A DNA stretch of 64,000 bases, from positions 76,054-140,053 of the forward strand of contig CAZZAX010000001.1 of the NCBI GenBank assembly GCA_964653075.1, in the 5' to 3' direction. This DNA comes from NIOZ-UU13 sp964653075 (GTDB lineage: Bacteria; Planctomycetota; Phycisphaerae; Sedimentisphaerales; Anaerobacaceae). Positions within the stretch are counted from its first letter, which is position 1, and every line of letters starts with the position of its first letter. The position numbers were made by a program, and so were the translations under genes. Under the pieces are notes generated by a model. That model saw only the letters and a list, made by a program, of their open reading frames with translations, was not told where the DNA came from and ran no database searches. Positions 9,236 through 17,367 of this stretch are shown here, in pieces.

Positions 9236-11002
9236 ATGTCGGATGCAATAAAAAGGACCGAAGAATTTTTAAGCAGGGAACGGGCGTTTCGTTTAGGTGA
9301 ATTGCTAACGGAGTCTTTTCATCCTAAAACCATAGCTCTCTCGCAAACAGCTAAAGACGACCTGCCCGCCGCGATAAGGTTATTACAGTCGGTTGATGAC
9401 GATATCCCTCCGGCCATGGAGAAGGTTCTCCAGCAGGATTCGTTCCAACAACTTATCGAAGCATTCTCTGTAGCCATGAGGAATGACAAGCGGATTTTCT
9501 TCACCGGCTGCGGAGCTACGGGACGTTTGAGCATACTTCTCGAAGCGGCCTGGCGGCGGTTTTGGCAAAACTCAAAGCAAATACTCTCTGAAAATGTTCC
9601 CGATTTGGAAAACCGAGTCTTCAGCGTGATGGCCGGGGGGGATTTTGCCTTAATTAAATCGGTCGAAGGATACGAAGATTTTCCCGACTTCGGGCGATAC
9701 CAGATGAAAGAACACAATGTTCAGCCCGGCGACGTTGTTGTTGCCATCACTGAAGGCGGAGAAACTCCTTTTGTAATAGGCACTGCCTGGGAGGGGCTTG
9801 ATTCAGGAGCACGAGTCTTCTTTGTCTATAACAATCCCACCGAAGCATTATGCCGTCATGTCAAACGCTCACGTGAAATAATCGAAGAATCGCGTATAAC
9901 CAGGCTCGATTTGACAACCGGCCCGATGGCAATAACAGGCTCGACAAGAATGCAGGCCACAACAGCCGAATTGTTCGTTGTCGGCAGTGCACTTGAGACA
10001 GCTTTAATTCGTTTCCTGCGAAAGCACCTATCGCCTGCTCAAATGGAAAAATCAGGACTCAAGGAACACAAACCCAACGATTACCTCAGATTTTTATCTG
10101 AACTCATGGAGCAGCTTTCGAGTTCCCAAGTTGTTGATATGCTGGCTCGTGCGACAAAATTTGAAGAAGAAATCTATCGCAGTGGAGGCCTTGTAACCTA
10201 TATGGCTGATTCATTGCTGCTGGATGTTTTGACGGATACGACAGAGCGCTCGCCGACTTTTATGTTACCCCCCTTCCGAAAATATGGAGATACTCTCTCT
10301 CCAAACTCATGGGCATTTGTAAAAGACCCATTTCGTTCTACTAAAAAGGCCTGGCATGCCCTGCTGCAGCGCGAACCGAGAGGTCTGAATTGGCAGCGCA
10401 GGATTTACGAGCAATTAAAATCACCACCCGGCCTGCAAGCCCAACCACCAAAACTCAACAATTCTGAAATATACAAATTCATGATTGGCAAAGAGCCCGA
10501 CCCTTCTCGTACCAACGCACCCGACTCAGCATTGGTTGTGATAACCGCCGGATGTGAAACAGATATTCTAACACAAACAGCTTTGCAGAAATTCGGCCCT
10601 CAGTACAAGAAAACAGCCGCACTATTTGTAGGATTGATGGATGCCGCCCCCCCTGCCGGCGAAACATTCCAGTTCCCTTACAACCTCATCGATTCGCCTT
10701 TGCAGTTATGGCATCATCTCGCCGTTAAACTTATACTGAATACACTTTCTACCGCAACAATGGTTCGTATGGACAGGGTCATCGGTAATGCAATGGTATG
10801 GCTATCGCCAAGTAATAAAAAACTTATAGACCGCGGCTCGCGCTTGATTGCTCAACAAACAGAATGCAGCTACGAGCAGGCCTGTATTACCCTTCACGAA
10901 GCGATGGAAGAGGTGGAATCCGGGCAAAGACAGGGTAAAGAGGTTCCATCACCTGTTGCTTTAGCCATCGAGCGGCTCCGAGATAAAAGAGAAAAATCAT
11001 GA
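9236..11002 (+). CDS. double-SIS MurQ/GKRP-like sugar-phosphate-binding protein
   Basis: The ATG at 9236 has AAAGAG five bases upstream and is preferred to the TTG at 9212 (588 residues). There are two SIS domains, as in the glucokinase regulatory protein. The first contains RIFFTGCGATGRLSILLEAA, EGYEDFP and AITGSTRMQATTAELFV. The second contains LNTLSTATMVRMDRVIGN. The MurQ catalytic SECPPTF block is absent: SILLEAAWRRFW occupies that place. Etherase activity is therefore unlikely, and binding or regulation by a hexosamine phosphate is a better guess. The gene lies between the anmK/murQ operon and namZ, with which it converges 24 bp downstream. Confidence 0.82.
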   Translation: MSDAIKRTEEFLSRERAFRLGELLTESFHPKTIALSQTAKDDLPAAIRLLQSVDDDIPPAMEKVLQQDSFQQLIEAFSVAMRNDKRIFFTGCGATGRLSILLEAAWRRFWQNSKQILSENVPDLENRVFSVMAGGDFALIKSVEGYEDFPDFGRYQMKEHNVQPGDVVVAITEGGETPFVIGTAWEGLDSGARVFFVYNNPTEALCRHVKRSREIIEESRITRLDLTTGPMAITGSTRMQATTAELFVVGSALETALIRFLRKHLSPAQMEKSGLKEHKPNDYLRFLSELMEQLSSSQVVDMLARATKFEEEIYRSGGLVTYMADSLLLDVLTDTTERSPTFMLPPFRKYGDTLSPNSWAFVKDPFRSTKKAWHALLQREPRGLNWQRRIYEQLKSPPGLQAQPPKLNNSEIYKFMIGKEPDPSRTNAPDSALVVITAGCETDILTQTALQKFGPQYKKTAALFVGLMDAAPPAGETFQFPYNLIDSPLQLWHHLAVKLILNTLSTATMVRMDRVIGNAMVWLSPSNKKLIDRGSRLIAQQTECSYEQACITLHEAMEEVESGQRQGKEVPSPVALAIERLRDKREKS

Positions 11003-11026
11003 CATAGCTATTACCCCTTCAAATTT

Positions 11027-12241
11027 TCAATTCGGGTATATCAAATACTTTTTTCTGATTTTCAAAAACTCATCCAGCTCTTCTTGCCATTTGTTCCGGA
11101 GGCTGTTCAGGGATGACCGATTTGAGATTGCATCGCGAATCTTTGAACTTCCACACAAACGATCGAAGTGCCTGGCTTTCCATTGAAAATCGTGCGGATA
11201 CATTCGATAAACTTCACTAATAATTCTTATCCCGCTGAAGTACGGTTCAAGCCGGTCACGTTCTGATATGATAATTCGTACTCCATTACATATCTGACCC
11301 TGATATTTTGAACTCGCAGGCGTGAAAGACACCGGCTCGAAGTGCATGCCCGGAAGTTTCAATTTGTTAAGCCGGTCAGCTAATTGCTTCGAATCTATCC
11401 AGGGCGCACCGAATTGCCTGAACGGCATCCTGGTTCCTCTGCCTTCGGAAATATTAGTACCTTCTAAAAGACACAGTCCCGGATAGATTGCGGCCGTTTC
11501 AAGATTGGGCATATTGGGTGAGGTCTTAATAAAAGACAATCCTGTCTGGTCGTACCACATACGGCGACGCCAGCCTTTCATAGGTATTACGACAAGGTCG
11601 GCCTTAACACCATTTTTAAGCCAGCCCTGGTCATTGAACATTTTCGCCAATTCTCCTGCGGTCATACCGTGCCTGGCCGGGATGGGAAATAAACCAACGA
11701 AACTACTCAAAGCCGGCTCGAGTAAATTACCTTCGACACAAAAACCGTTTATGGGATTAGGACGATCCAGAACAATAAAACGCCTGCCGTTTTCGGCCGC
11801 CGCTTCCATCGCCAAAGACATCGTATAAATATAGGTGTAAAATCGAGCGCCGATGTCCTGAATGTCGAACACAAGAACATCTATATCCTTCAGCATCTGG
11901 GGTGTGGGCTTTAGTGTTTTTCCATACAGACTGTAAACCTGCAAACGGTAAACCGGATCGATCTGGCTGTCAATCTTGATGGCATCCTGCTCTTTACCCC
12001 ACAGGCCGTGTTCGGGACCGAAAAGAGAGGTAACTTTCACATCCGGTATATTTCTAAATACATCCACTATATACTTGCCGTTGCTGTTATAGGCAGTATG
12101 GTTGGTTATGATTCCAATGCGCCTGCCCTGAAACACCTTAATATACGAATCCACACAATCCAATCCGGTCATAACTGAACCCTGGCAGCTTGAAAGCATA
12201 ATAAAAACACATAAGATTATGGTATATTTCACTGATTTCAT
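11027..12241 (-). CDS. namZ: exo-beta-N-acetylmuramidase lipoprotein (DUF1343)
   Basis: 404 residues. The signal peptide ends in LSSC (Cys19), a lipobox. The body has the DUF1343/YbbC hallmarks GRRIGIITNHTAYNSNGKY, SLFGPEHGLWG, VFDIQDIGARFYTYIYTM, LDRPNPI, ARHGMTAGELAKMFN and EGTNISEGRGTRMPF. In Bacillus subtilis the family member NamZ releases MurNAc from the non-reducing end of murein fragments. An extracytoplasmic NamZ next to anmK, murQ and a candidate transporter gives a coherent recycling route. Upstream is only repeat-rich DNA, and no clear promoter was picked. Confidence 0.9.
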   Translation of the reverse strand: MKSVKYTIILCVFIMLSSCQGSVMTGLDCVDSYIKVFQGRRIGIITNHTAYNSNGKYIVDVFRNIPDVKVTSLFGPEHGLWGKEQDAIKIDSQIDPVYRLQVYSLYGKTLKPTPQMLKDIDVLVFDIQDIGARFYTYIYTMSLAMEAAAENGRRFIVLDRPNPINGFCVEGNLLEPALSSFVGLFPIPARHGMTAGELAKMFNDQGWLKNGVKADLVVIPMKGWRRRMWYDQTGLSFIKTSPNMPNLETAAIYPGLCLLEGTNISEGRGTRMPFRQFGAPWIDSKQLADRLNKLKLPGMHFEPVSFTPASSKYQGQICNGVRIIISERDRLEPYFSGIRIISEVYRMYPHDFQWKARHFDRLCGSSKIRDAISNRSSLNSLRNKWQEELDEFLKIRKKYLIYPN

Positions 12242-12255
12242 TTATTTTGTTAGCC

Positions 12256-12639
12256 TTAACGATGAGCTATAATGATTATCGTAGTAACCTCTAATACTGT
12301 AAACGACTTTTTAAACCAAAGCAATAAGAACAAAATTGGGTTTGTTTTGGCTTTGTTTGGCTTTGTTTTTTGCTCCGTTAAACGGAGAAAAATCTCATAA
12401 TTGATTGTTATAAAGTTACTTATGTTCATTTTTGGCCTTTTTGAAATTGGGTTTGAATTGGCTTTGAATTGGGTTTGATTGGGTTTGTTTTTGACTTTTG
12501 TCAGACTGGGTAAAATTGGATAATTCATTGTTGTAAAAGATGTTAAGTGTATTTGGACAATTGGTGAATTGGGTTTGTTTTGTTTAAAAGTAATAGCATT
12601 TTTTGTCGATTTTTCCTTTGATTTACCTACTTTTTTCAT
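12256..12639 (-). repeat. KPN-type dispersed repeat (spurious or repeat-encoded ORF)
   Basis: A 127-codon frame on the minus strand, rich in Lys, Pro, Asn, Thr and Gln. It contains two copies of a ~35-residue unit: FTTMNYPILPSLTKVKNKPN and FITINYEIFLRLTEQKTKPN, each followed by a stretch ending in NPI. At DNA level it is built from 10-11-bp units of the type TTGGSTTTGWW (for example 12336-12367 and 12447-12488). I recall similar Lys-Pro-Asn frames in planctomycete assemblies, which suggests a repeat family and not a protein. A GGGTGA lies seven bases before the ATG, so translation cannot be excluded. Confidence 0.6.
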
Positions 12640-13253
12640 TTTTTAATCACCCCCGGCAGACAAGCAGGTAAGCACCGACCGAGGGTAAACTCCTAACACG
12701 GATTTCACGGATTTCGTGGATTTTAGATTTCATATTTCAAATCTCAAATTGTGGATCCCCGATTACGACCTTCGAGGACAAGCTCAGGAAGGGAAAAAAC
12801 TCTCCCTCTATAATTAGACGTACCTGCACGTTTGATACGAAATAGGGGGAGTATTTTAAAGGTTAAATTTTGCTAAGTGCTTATGAGAAAAGGAATAAAA
12901 AATTTTTTAGAAATTTTGAAATTTTTCCAAAATTACCAGCGTTTTTGTACGAAAATCGGGCGATTTTCGCCTGTGTTGTGTGATGCTCCTGGCCCCCGGC
13001 AGAAGAGCAAGTAAGCTAACACCGAGGGTAAACTCCAAAGCAAGCGAGCTAGAATCGAGGGTAAATTCCGGGAGATGCGTATTGCGAGGATTTTAATGCT
13101 GACTGAGGACAGCATGAGCAACATATAGTCATGTAAACACGCAGTGTTGAAGTGATTGAAACTAGCGCGAACCGCAGGCAGAAATAGGTTTAGATATTTA
13201 AGTTCACTTAGCGGCTACCACCTATCGAATCAGACCATTGGTTTCTATACATT
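12640..13253. repeat. non-coding patch with R1 repeats and heptamer array
   Basis: No credible gene. It holds a short copy (12650-12693) and a longer copy (12985-13188) of a dispersed repeat, called R1 here. R1 starts with CCCCCGGCAGA, carries CGAGGGTAAACTCC modules and, in the long copy, ends with GCGCGAACCGCAGGCAGAAAT. Four degenerate 7-bp units lie at 12725-12752. A CACGGATTT direct repeat is also present. Other R1 copies are at 49836-49970 and, inverted, at 60690-60965. Confidence 0.7.
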
Positions 13254-14213
13254 TCAATCATCTTTCATTCTAACTTGACAGCACCAACTACAAACACCTT
13301 CTGATCCGTATAATGGAAGTTCACATATTGGTACCGCATTATCGCATAATGAACAGTAAAAAGGACCTTCTGTTCCACAATTGACACAAACATTATCATC
13401 TGTATTATAATATTCTTCTGCACAATGTGGGCAATAAGCGAAAGTTGGCTCTCCACCATCTTTTATGCGTACATGATCATCTTCAGATTCTTTTTCACAA
13501 GCTAAAGGAAGCAATTCTTCGTAGTTCCATTTTTCATCACAAGAACGACATCGGAAAGATGCATACCAAGAATCTTTCTTTGAAGTATCAAGTGGCTCAA
13601 TTAAATCCGAGCCACATTTAGTACAAGTGAAATCATTAAAGATTCGAAACGTGAGATCACTTATCCAATCCAATTTTTCTAAGCTTTCAGAACAAGATTT
13701 TTTATCAGCTTCATATACATCTTTTTCTTTGATTAGACTATACCATATTGTCGGCTCAAATAATGTTTTGGGATCTTTTAATAATTGGGTACGAATAAAA
13801 TCACAAACGACAATAAAACATCTAGAAATATATTGACGAACAACCTCATGCTTCGTCTTTTCTTGATCATAATAATGCTCAATGTTATTTCTGTAATCCC
13901 GTACTTTCTTTAGTCGCCTCCAATCAACTTTTATATCAAGACTTTCAAAACGCTCCTGTATTTGATTGAAATCGACGGTCTTTTTGCCTTTACCTTTCCA
14001 GATAATTTTGCATTCTTCCTGGGCAGGAAGAACTTGCTGCTTGAGTAGAGCTTCATCATTATCTTGACTTAGCAATGCCAATTTGTGTTTGAAAAGAAGC
14101 AAGACTCCTGCATAGAAATTCCTGACTGCTGAAAGCAGACGTTTGGTTTGATTACTCTGGTAATCTTCAACACCCAATTCTATGGAATCTATAGCGTTTT
14201 TCAAAATACTCAT
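13254..14213 (-). CDS. HEPN-like domain + multiple zinc-ribbon protein
   Basis: 319 residues, not a protein I can name. Residues 1-165 are helical and include DYRNNIEHYY, where Arg108-Asn-Asn-Ile-Glu-His113 fits the RX4-6H motif of HEPN nucleases. A conserved-looking VCDFIRTQLL helix follows. The C-terminal third has several Cys pairs: CTKCGSDL with CRSCDEKW, CPHCAEEYY with CVNCG, and CSLC with CSWC, that is, two or three zinc ribbons. The arrangement suggests RNA or protein recognition coupled to a possible RNase. Its codons are AT-rich compared with the metabolic genes around it, and it sits in a repeat-dense patch, both consistent with accessory DNA. A perfect palindrome lies just upstream. 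Confidence 0.6.
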   Translation of the reverse strand: MSILKNAIDSIELGVEDYQSNQTKRLLSAVRNFYAGVLLLFKHKLALLSQDNDEALLKQQVLPAQEECKIIWKGKGKKTVDFNQIQERFESLDIKVDWRRLKKVRDYRNNIEHYYDQEKTKHEVVRQYISRCFIVVCDFIRTQLLKDPKTLFEPTIWYSLIKEKDVYEADKKSCSESLEKLDWISDLTFRIFNDFTCTKCGSDLIEPLDTSKKDSWYASFRCRSCDEKWNYEELLPLACEKESEDDHVRIKDGGEPTFAYCPHCAEEYYNTDDNVCVNCGTEGPFYCSLCDNAVPICELPLYGSEGVCSWCCQVRMKDD

Positions 14214-14233
14214 GAATCAATCATTTTAGCAGT

Positions 14234-14248
14234 TTGTGCCACGCACAA
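14234..14248. promoter_or_regulatory. perfect 15-bp palindrome upstream of HEPN gene
   Basis: TTGTGC-CAC-GCACAA is a perfect 6+3+6 inverted repeat, 20 bases upstream of the HEPN-zinc-ribbon start codon. Its size and position fit an operator for a dimeric repressor, possibly autoregulation. Confidence 0.4.
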
Positions 14249-14312
14249 CGATTATCTTATTAATTATTTATTGATTATATTTTTTGGACGCTAAATGATC
14301 AAATATATCACC

Positions 14313-14672
14313 CTATGGTTTATCAGGTACAAAACTATCTCTTGATTGTAGGTTACGAACATTTTCTTCATATAAGACTGTCGGAGCAGGAATATCTTCC
14401 CATTCACTCGGTTGTAGGTTAAAAACAATATCTTCATACAGAGGTTTGTCGAGAGTACCAAAATCATAACATATAACCCTTCCCCCACATGGGAAAAGGC
14501 TACGTATAAACAACCTGCTTGTTTTTGTGTCAATAATATATACAAAGCCTTTACTATCAAATACTTGATAACGACCAACGTTATTAATTTGTGTAAAAAC
14601 CAAGACAGACAGAATTAGTGATAGAATCGAAATGCTAATTGCAGAGAAGATAAAATATTTCAACTTAATCAT
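14313..14672 (-). CDS. small single-pass membrane protein, unknown
   Basis: 119 residues. The start overlaps the stop of the upstream 192-residue gene by four bases. One N-terminal transmembrane helix (FIFSAISISILSLILSVLVF) is followed by a soluble ~90-residue domain with no motif I recognise. It is probably co-translated with its upstream neighbour. AT-rich codon use suggests it belongs to the same accessory patch as the HEPN gene 99 bp downstream. Confidence 0.6.
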   Translation of the reverse strand: MIKLKYFIFSAISISILSLILSVLVFTQINNVGRYQVFDSKGFVYIIDTKTSRLFIRSLFPCGGRVICYDFGTLDKPLYEDIVFNLQPSEWEDIPAPTVLYEENVRNLQSRDSFVPDKP

Positions 14673-15247
14673 ACCTCTAATCTTTCAGAAACTTCTTTGA
14701 ATTGTATTTGATAATGATTATCTAACTTTTTGTTTGATAAATGCTTGAAATCACGTACCCCACACCATAAAAGTCCTACACCTGGGAATGAAAGCATAAC
14801 GAGCAAAAAACACCCTGCTATAATTTTAATAAGCAAACCGGTAATACTTTGGTAGCCATTACCTTTTATTCTGCATATGTTTGGTTTGTTTGGAAGATAC
14901 TCTACTTCGATGGGGTAAGGAGATCCAAGATTACGAAATTCCGGACTTAATCGACCTGATGCTTCCTTAATTTTTTGTGTAAATTGTCGTCCATCGGGAA
15001 GGTAGTATGTGTATGTTCCGCCATGGAACCACATAGGCCTTCCATTATCATGTTCTTCTACATCTTCGTAAGCATCAACAATAAAACCGTTAGTTGTATC
15101 CGCATGTAATATCAATGCAAGTTCGTTTAAAGGATTTCCACCCAAGTAAAACACAAGCCAGACAGCCACAGCTATCCAGAGCGCGCCTATTATCGCTGTT
15201 TTTATAGAATCATTAACATGCTTTTTTTTAGTTTTAGGCTGATTCAT
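14669..15247 (-). CDS. DUF3592-like membrane protein
   Basis: 192 residues with two transmembrane helices, near residues 19-38 and 135-160. Between them is a beta-rich extracytoplasmic segment, TYTYYLPDGRQF ... LGSPYPIEVEYLPNKPNICRI, which matches the pattern of DUF3592 proteins. Function is unknown. It is the first of two overlapping genes and may share a transcript with the HEPN gene downstream. Confidence 0.6.
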   Translation of the reverse strand: MNQPKTKKKHVNDSIKTAIIGALWIAVAVWLVFYLGGNPLNELALILHADTTNGFIVDAYEDVEEHDNGRPMWFHGGTYTYYLPDGRQFTQKIKEASGRLSPEFRNLGSPYPIEVEYLPNKPNICRIKGNGYQSITGLLIKIIAGCFLLVMLSFPGVGLLWCGVRDFKHLSNKKLDNHYQIQFKEVSERLEV

Positions 15248-15408
15248 TTAACACCAACCTATTTATGATCTTAATAAAGCTTCGATCACTTTCAAAAAGA
15301 TGTATCCTTCGAGATGCAAGATTTTCTCCGCTTTTATTATATCGGTTATTTCCTTAAGTAATTTAATTGAATTAGCTCATGTATGTAAAAAAATACAAAA
15401 AATGTAAT

Positions 15409-15536
15409 GTTTCAGCGCGAATTGTTCATATGCGACTTTTGTTGAGCAGCTTCCTTCTATCCCAGGAAGCGTATTCTTTCGGCCCTCATTTTCTTGCGAA
15501 GGGCCGGAAGAAAACTTGTTCGGGACGTAAACATTC
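15409..15536 (+). repeat. structured 128-bp repeat, copy 1
   Basis: This segment is about 80% identical, with one small indel, to 46527-46655. It contains a 12-bp hairpin (15475-15486 with 15500-15511; TCTTTCGGCCCT against AGGGCCGGAAGA, one G-T pair) and an upstream GCTTCCT/AGGAAGC hairpin. It lies in the non-coding region between the DUF3592 gene and the beta-lactamase-fold gene. It could be a small RNA, or a non-autonomous mobile or REP-like element. Confidence 0.65.
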
Positions 15537-15593
15537 TTATATCTCGCAGTCAGAAGTAATTGGTTCGAAACATCGCACCCTACCCGTCTTCAA

Positions 15594-15635
15594 TTGATTA
15601 ATGATGATTTACGATTGATTATTTGGATTTGAGAT
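15594..15635. repeat. degenerate heptamer array
   Basis: Six consecutive 7-bp units of the TTGATTA / ATGATGA / TTTACGA type. Closely related units in the same order occur at 49751-49785. Confidence 0.6.
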
Positions 15636-15731
15636 TCTTCACTCCGTTCAGAATGACTATTATTTTAAATAGATCCATTCAACTTCGCTTAGAACATTGG
15701 TGGGGCAAGCCGCCACCCTACACGAATATTC

Positions 15732-15798
15732 GGGCAACCACGCGGGGTTGCCCCTACGTTTTGATCGATTATTCTTTAGGGCGGTTCGCGAACCGCCC
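15732..15798. repeat. two adjacent GC palindromes (REP-like)
   Basis: 15732-15753 is GGGCAACC with a six-base loop and GGTTGCCC. 15779-15798 is the perfect palindrome GGGCGGTTCGCGAACCGCCC. Both are followed by CCTAC, and a third GC-rich partial copy with CCCTAC precedes them at 15701-15721. The shared trailing CCTAC and palindromic core are typical of REP-type dispersed repeats. The remaining bases of the 15248-15922 gap show no gene. Confidence 0.7.
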
Positions 15799-15922
15799 CT
15801 ACAATGGTGACGACATTTACATAAGGGGGGATTATAAGAAAACCGGTGACAATACAGACAGTTTGTGATAAGGTTTATATCAGGTAAGGTTTTCAATTCA
15901 GGCGTATTATGGAAAGATTGAT

Positions 15923-17089
15923 ATGAAATCAATTCGGGTTATATTATCACTTGCGGGGGTACTGATTTATGTTTTGGCGGGATGTCAGCCGGTCCGGAAA
16001 GAGATTGTCAGACCTGACTTTAGCCGGATTGATAATATAGTAGAAGAAGAAATCGACAAAGGAAACTTCCCCGGAGCCGTGATTCTGGTAGGCAAACAAG
16101 ACGATATTTTATACTGGAAAGCCTTCGGCAACGAAGTGGTAGAACCTTATCAGGAACCTATGGGAAGAAACACGGTTTTTGATCTTGCATCTATGACCAA
16201 ACCTGTTGCTACGGCCACTTCAATTATGGTTCTTAAAGACCGAAACGAGATAGATTTAGACGACTATGCGGGTAAATATCTCCCTGATTTTGCCTGTAAC
16301 GGCAAGGAGCAGGTCCAGATAAAACATCTTCTTACCCATACATCAGGATTGCCAGCTTATACGAATGCGGCCGAATTGGAGGAGCAATTCGGCAATCCCT
16401 GTCCTGAAAAGGTAATCGAGAAGATATGCGGCTTCGAAGCTCTCAATGAATCCGGAGAAAAGTTTCGCTACAGTTGTCTGGGCTATATTACATTAGCAAA
16501 GATTGTCGAAAAAATTACAGGGAAAAATATAGATGAATTCAGCAGGGAAAATATCTTTATTCCGCTCGGAATGAAAAACACCACCTACAAACCCCCAGCC
16601 TGCGGCTTCAAAGATATTGCAGCCACCCAGATTGTCGAGGAAAAACTGCTTCGAGGCACTGTCCACGACCCTTTGGCAAAGTTGATGGGAAGCATCTCAG
16701 GTAATGCGGGGCTGTTTTCCAATGCATACGATTTATCAATATACTGCCGGATGCTGTTGAATAACGGAACCTTAAACGGCAAAAGAATCCTAAGTTCGCA
16801 AGCGGTTTCTATGCTGACCGCGAATCAGGCAAATGGCCGGGCCTTTGGTTTTGATGTGAATTCGAGTTACTCTTCAGTGAAGGGTTCTTACGCTTCGGAA
16901 AAAGCATTTTGCCATACGGGTTATACCGGTACATCAATTGTCTGCGATCCGGAAAGTGGAGTCTATGTTATTATCCTTACCAACAGAGCCCATCCTGAAG
17001 ATAAAGGAACCTCTAAACCTGTTCGGGTTAAAGTGGCAGATATTGTTTTTTCCAGATATCAAACGATACCTTCCGAAGATACACCATAA
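15923..17089 (+). CDS. serine beta-lactamase-fold lipoprotein, AmiE/EstB-like
   Basis: 388 residues. The signal peptide ends in LAGC (Cys21), a lipobox. The class C beta-lactamase/DD-peptidase fold is supported by SMTK (SxxK nucleophile), FRYSCLGY at the Tyr motif and CHTGYTG at the HTG motif. The third Tyr-motif residue is Cys where Asn or Asp is usual. In Bacillus, amiE (a muramyl-L-Ala amidase of this fold) lies with namZ and murQ. The similar company here (namZ, murQ, anmK within 12 kb) makes a murein amidase or esterase plausible. Sequence alone cannot separate it from esterases of the same fold. Confidence 0.82.
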   Translation: MKSIRVILSLAGVLIYVLAGCQPVRKEIVRPDFSRIDNIVEEEIDKGNFPGAVILVGKQDDILYWKAFGNEVVEPYQEPMGRNTVFDLASMTKPVATATSIMVLKDRNEIDLDDYAGKYLPDFACNGKEQVQIKHLLTHTSGLPAYTNAAELEEQFGNPCPEKVIEKICGFEALNESGEKFRYSCLGYITLAKIVEKITGKNIDEFSRENIFIPLGMKNTTYKPPACGFKDIAATQIVEEKLLRGTVHDPLAKLMGSISGNAGLFSNAYDLSIYCRMLLNNGTLNGKRILSSQAVSMLTANQANGRAFGFDVNSSYSSVKGSYASEKAFCHTGYTGTSIVCDPESGVYVIILTNRAHPEDKGTSKPVRVKVADIVFSRYQTIPSEDTP

Positions 17090-17094
17090 GAGCA

Positions 17095-17238
17095 CCTAAC
17101 AAAATGACTCTGCATTCAAACGGCTTATTTCGTTTCTGGCTGCGTCAGGCTGCATCGACCATCATCGGATGGCCTGCTTCGCCTTCCTTGCCAGAGACGA
17201 AAATGCTCGTTTTCGGTGCTACGATTCATTTTGTTAGG
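17095..17238. mobile_element. 144-bp long palindromic element with attC-like ends
   Basis: The ends are perfect 13-bp inverted repeats (CCTAACAAAATGA ... TCATTTTGTTAGG), extending outward with two mismatches to AGAG/CTCT. The interior pairs further (ATTTCGTTTCTGGC with GCCAGAGACGAAAAT, and CAGGC with GCCTG), so the whole segment can form one long hairpin. ACCTAAC on the left and GTTAGGC on the right fit the RYYYAAC/GTTRRRY consensus of integron attC sites. GCAC flanks both CTAAC and GTTAG and could be a 4-bp target duplication. It could be an orphan attC or a MITE. Confidence 0.5.
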
Positions 17239-17291
17239 CACTCTAAGTAAATCTCTACTGATTTCAGCTTTAATTTACTTCTTTGAATCTT

Positions 17292-17320
17292 TTGACACAA
17301 ATCCCGATTTCAGGTAGTAT
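17292..17320 (+). promoter_or_regulatory. promoter of polysaccharide deacetylase gene
   Basis: TTGACA, 17 bases, then TAGTAT, 47 bases upstream of the GTG start. The -35 box is perfect. Confidence 0.65.
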
Positions 17321-17367
17321 GTATTCAGAAAAACATAATTGATTTTCTTAATATTAAGGAGGTATCT

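Noticed and set aside
15556..15590. GGTTCGAAACATC considered as a tRNA T-arm
   Set aside because: No acceptor or anticodon stem can be built around it. No other tRNA-like segment was found.
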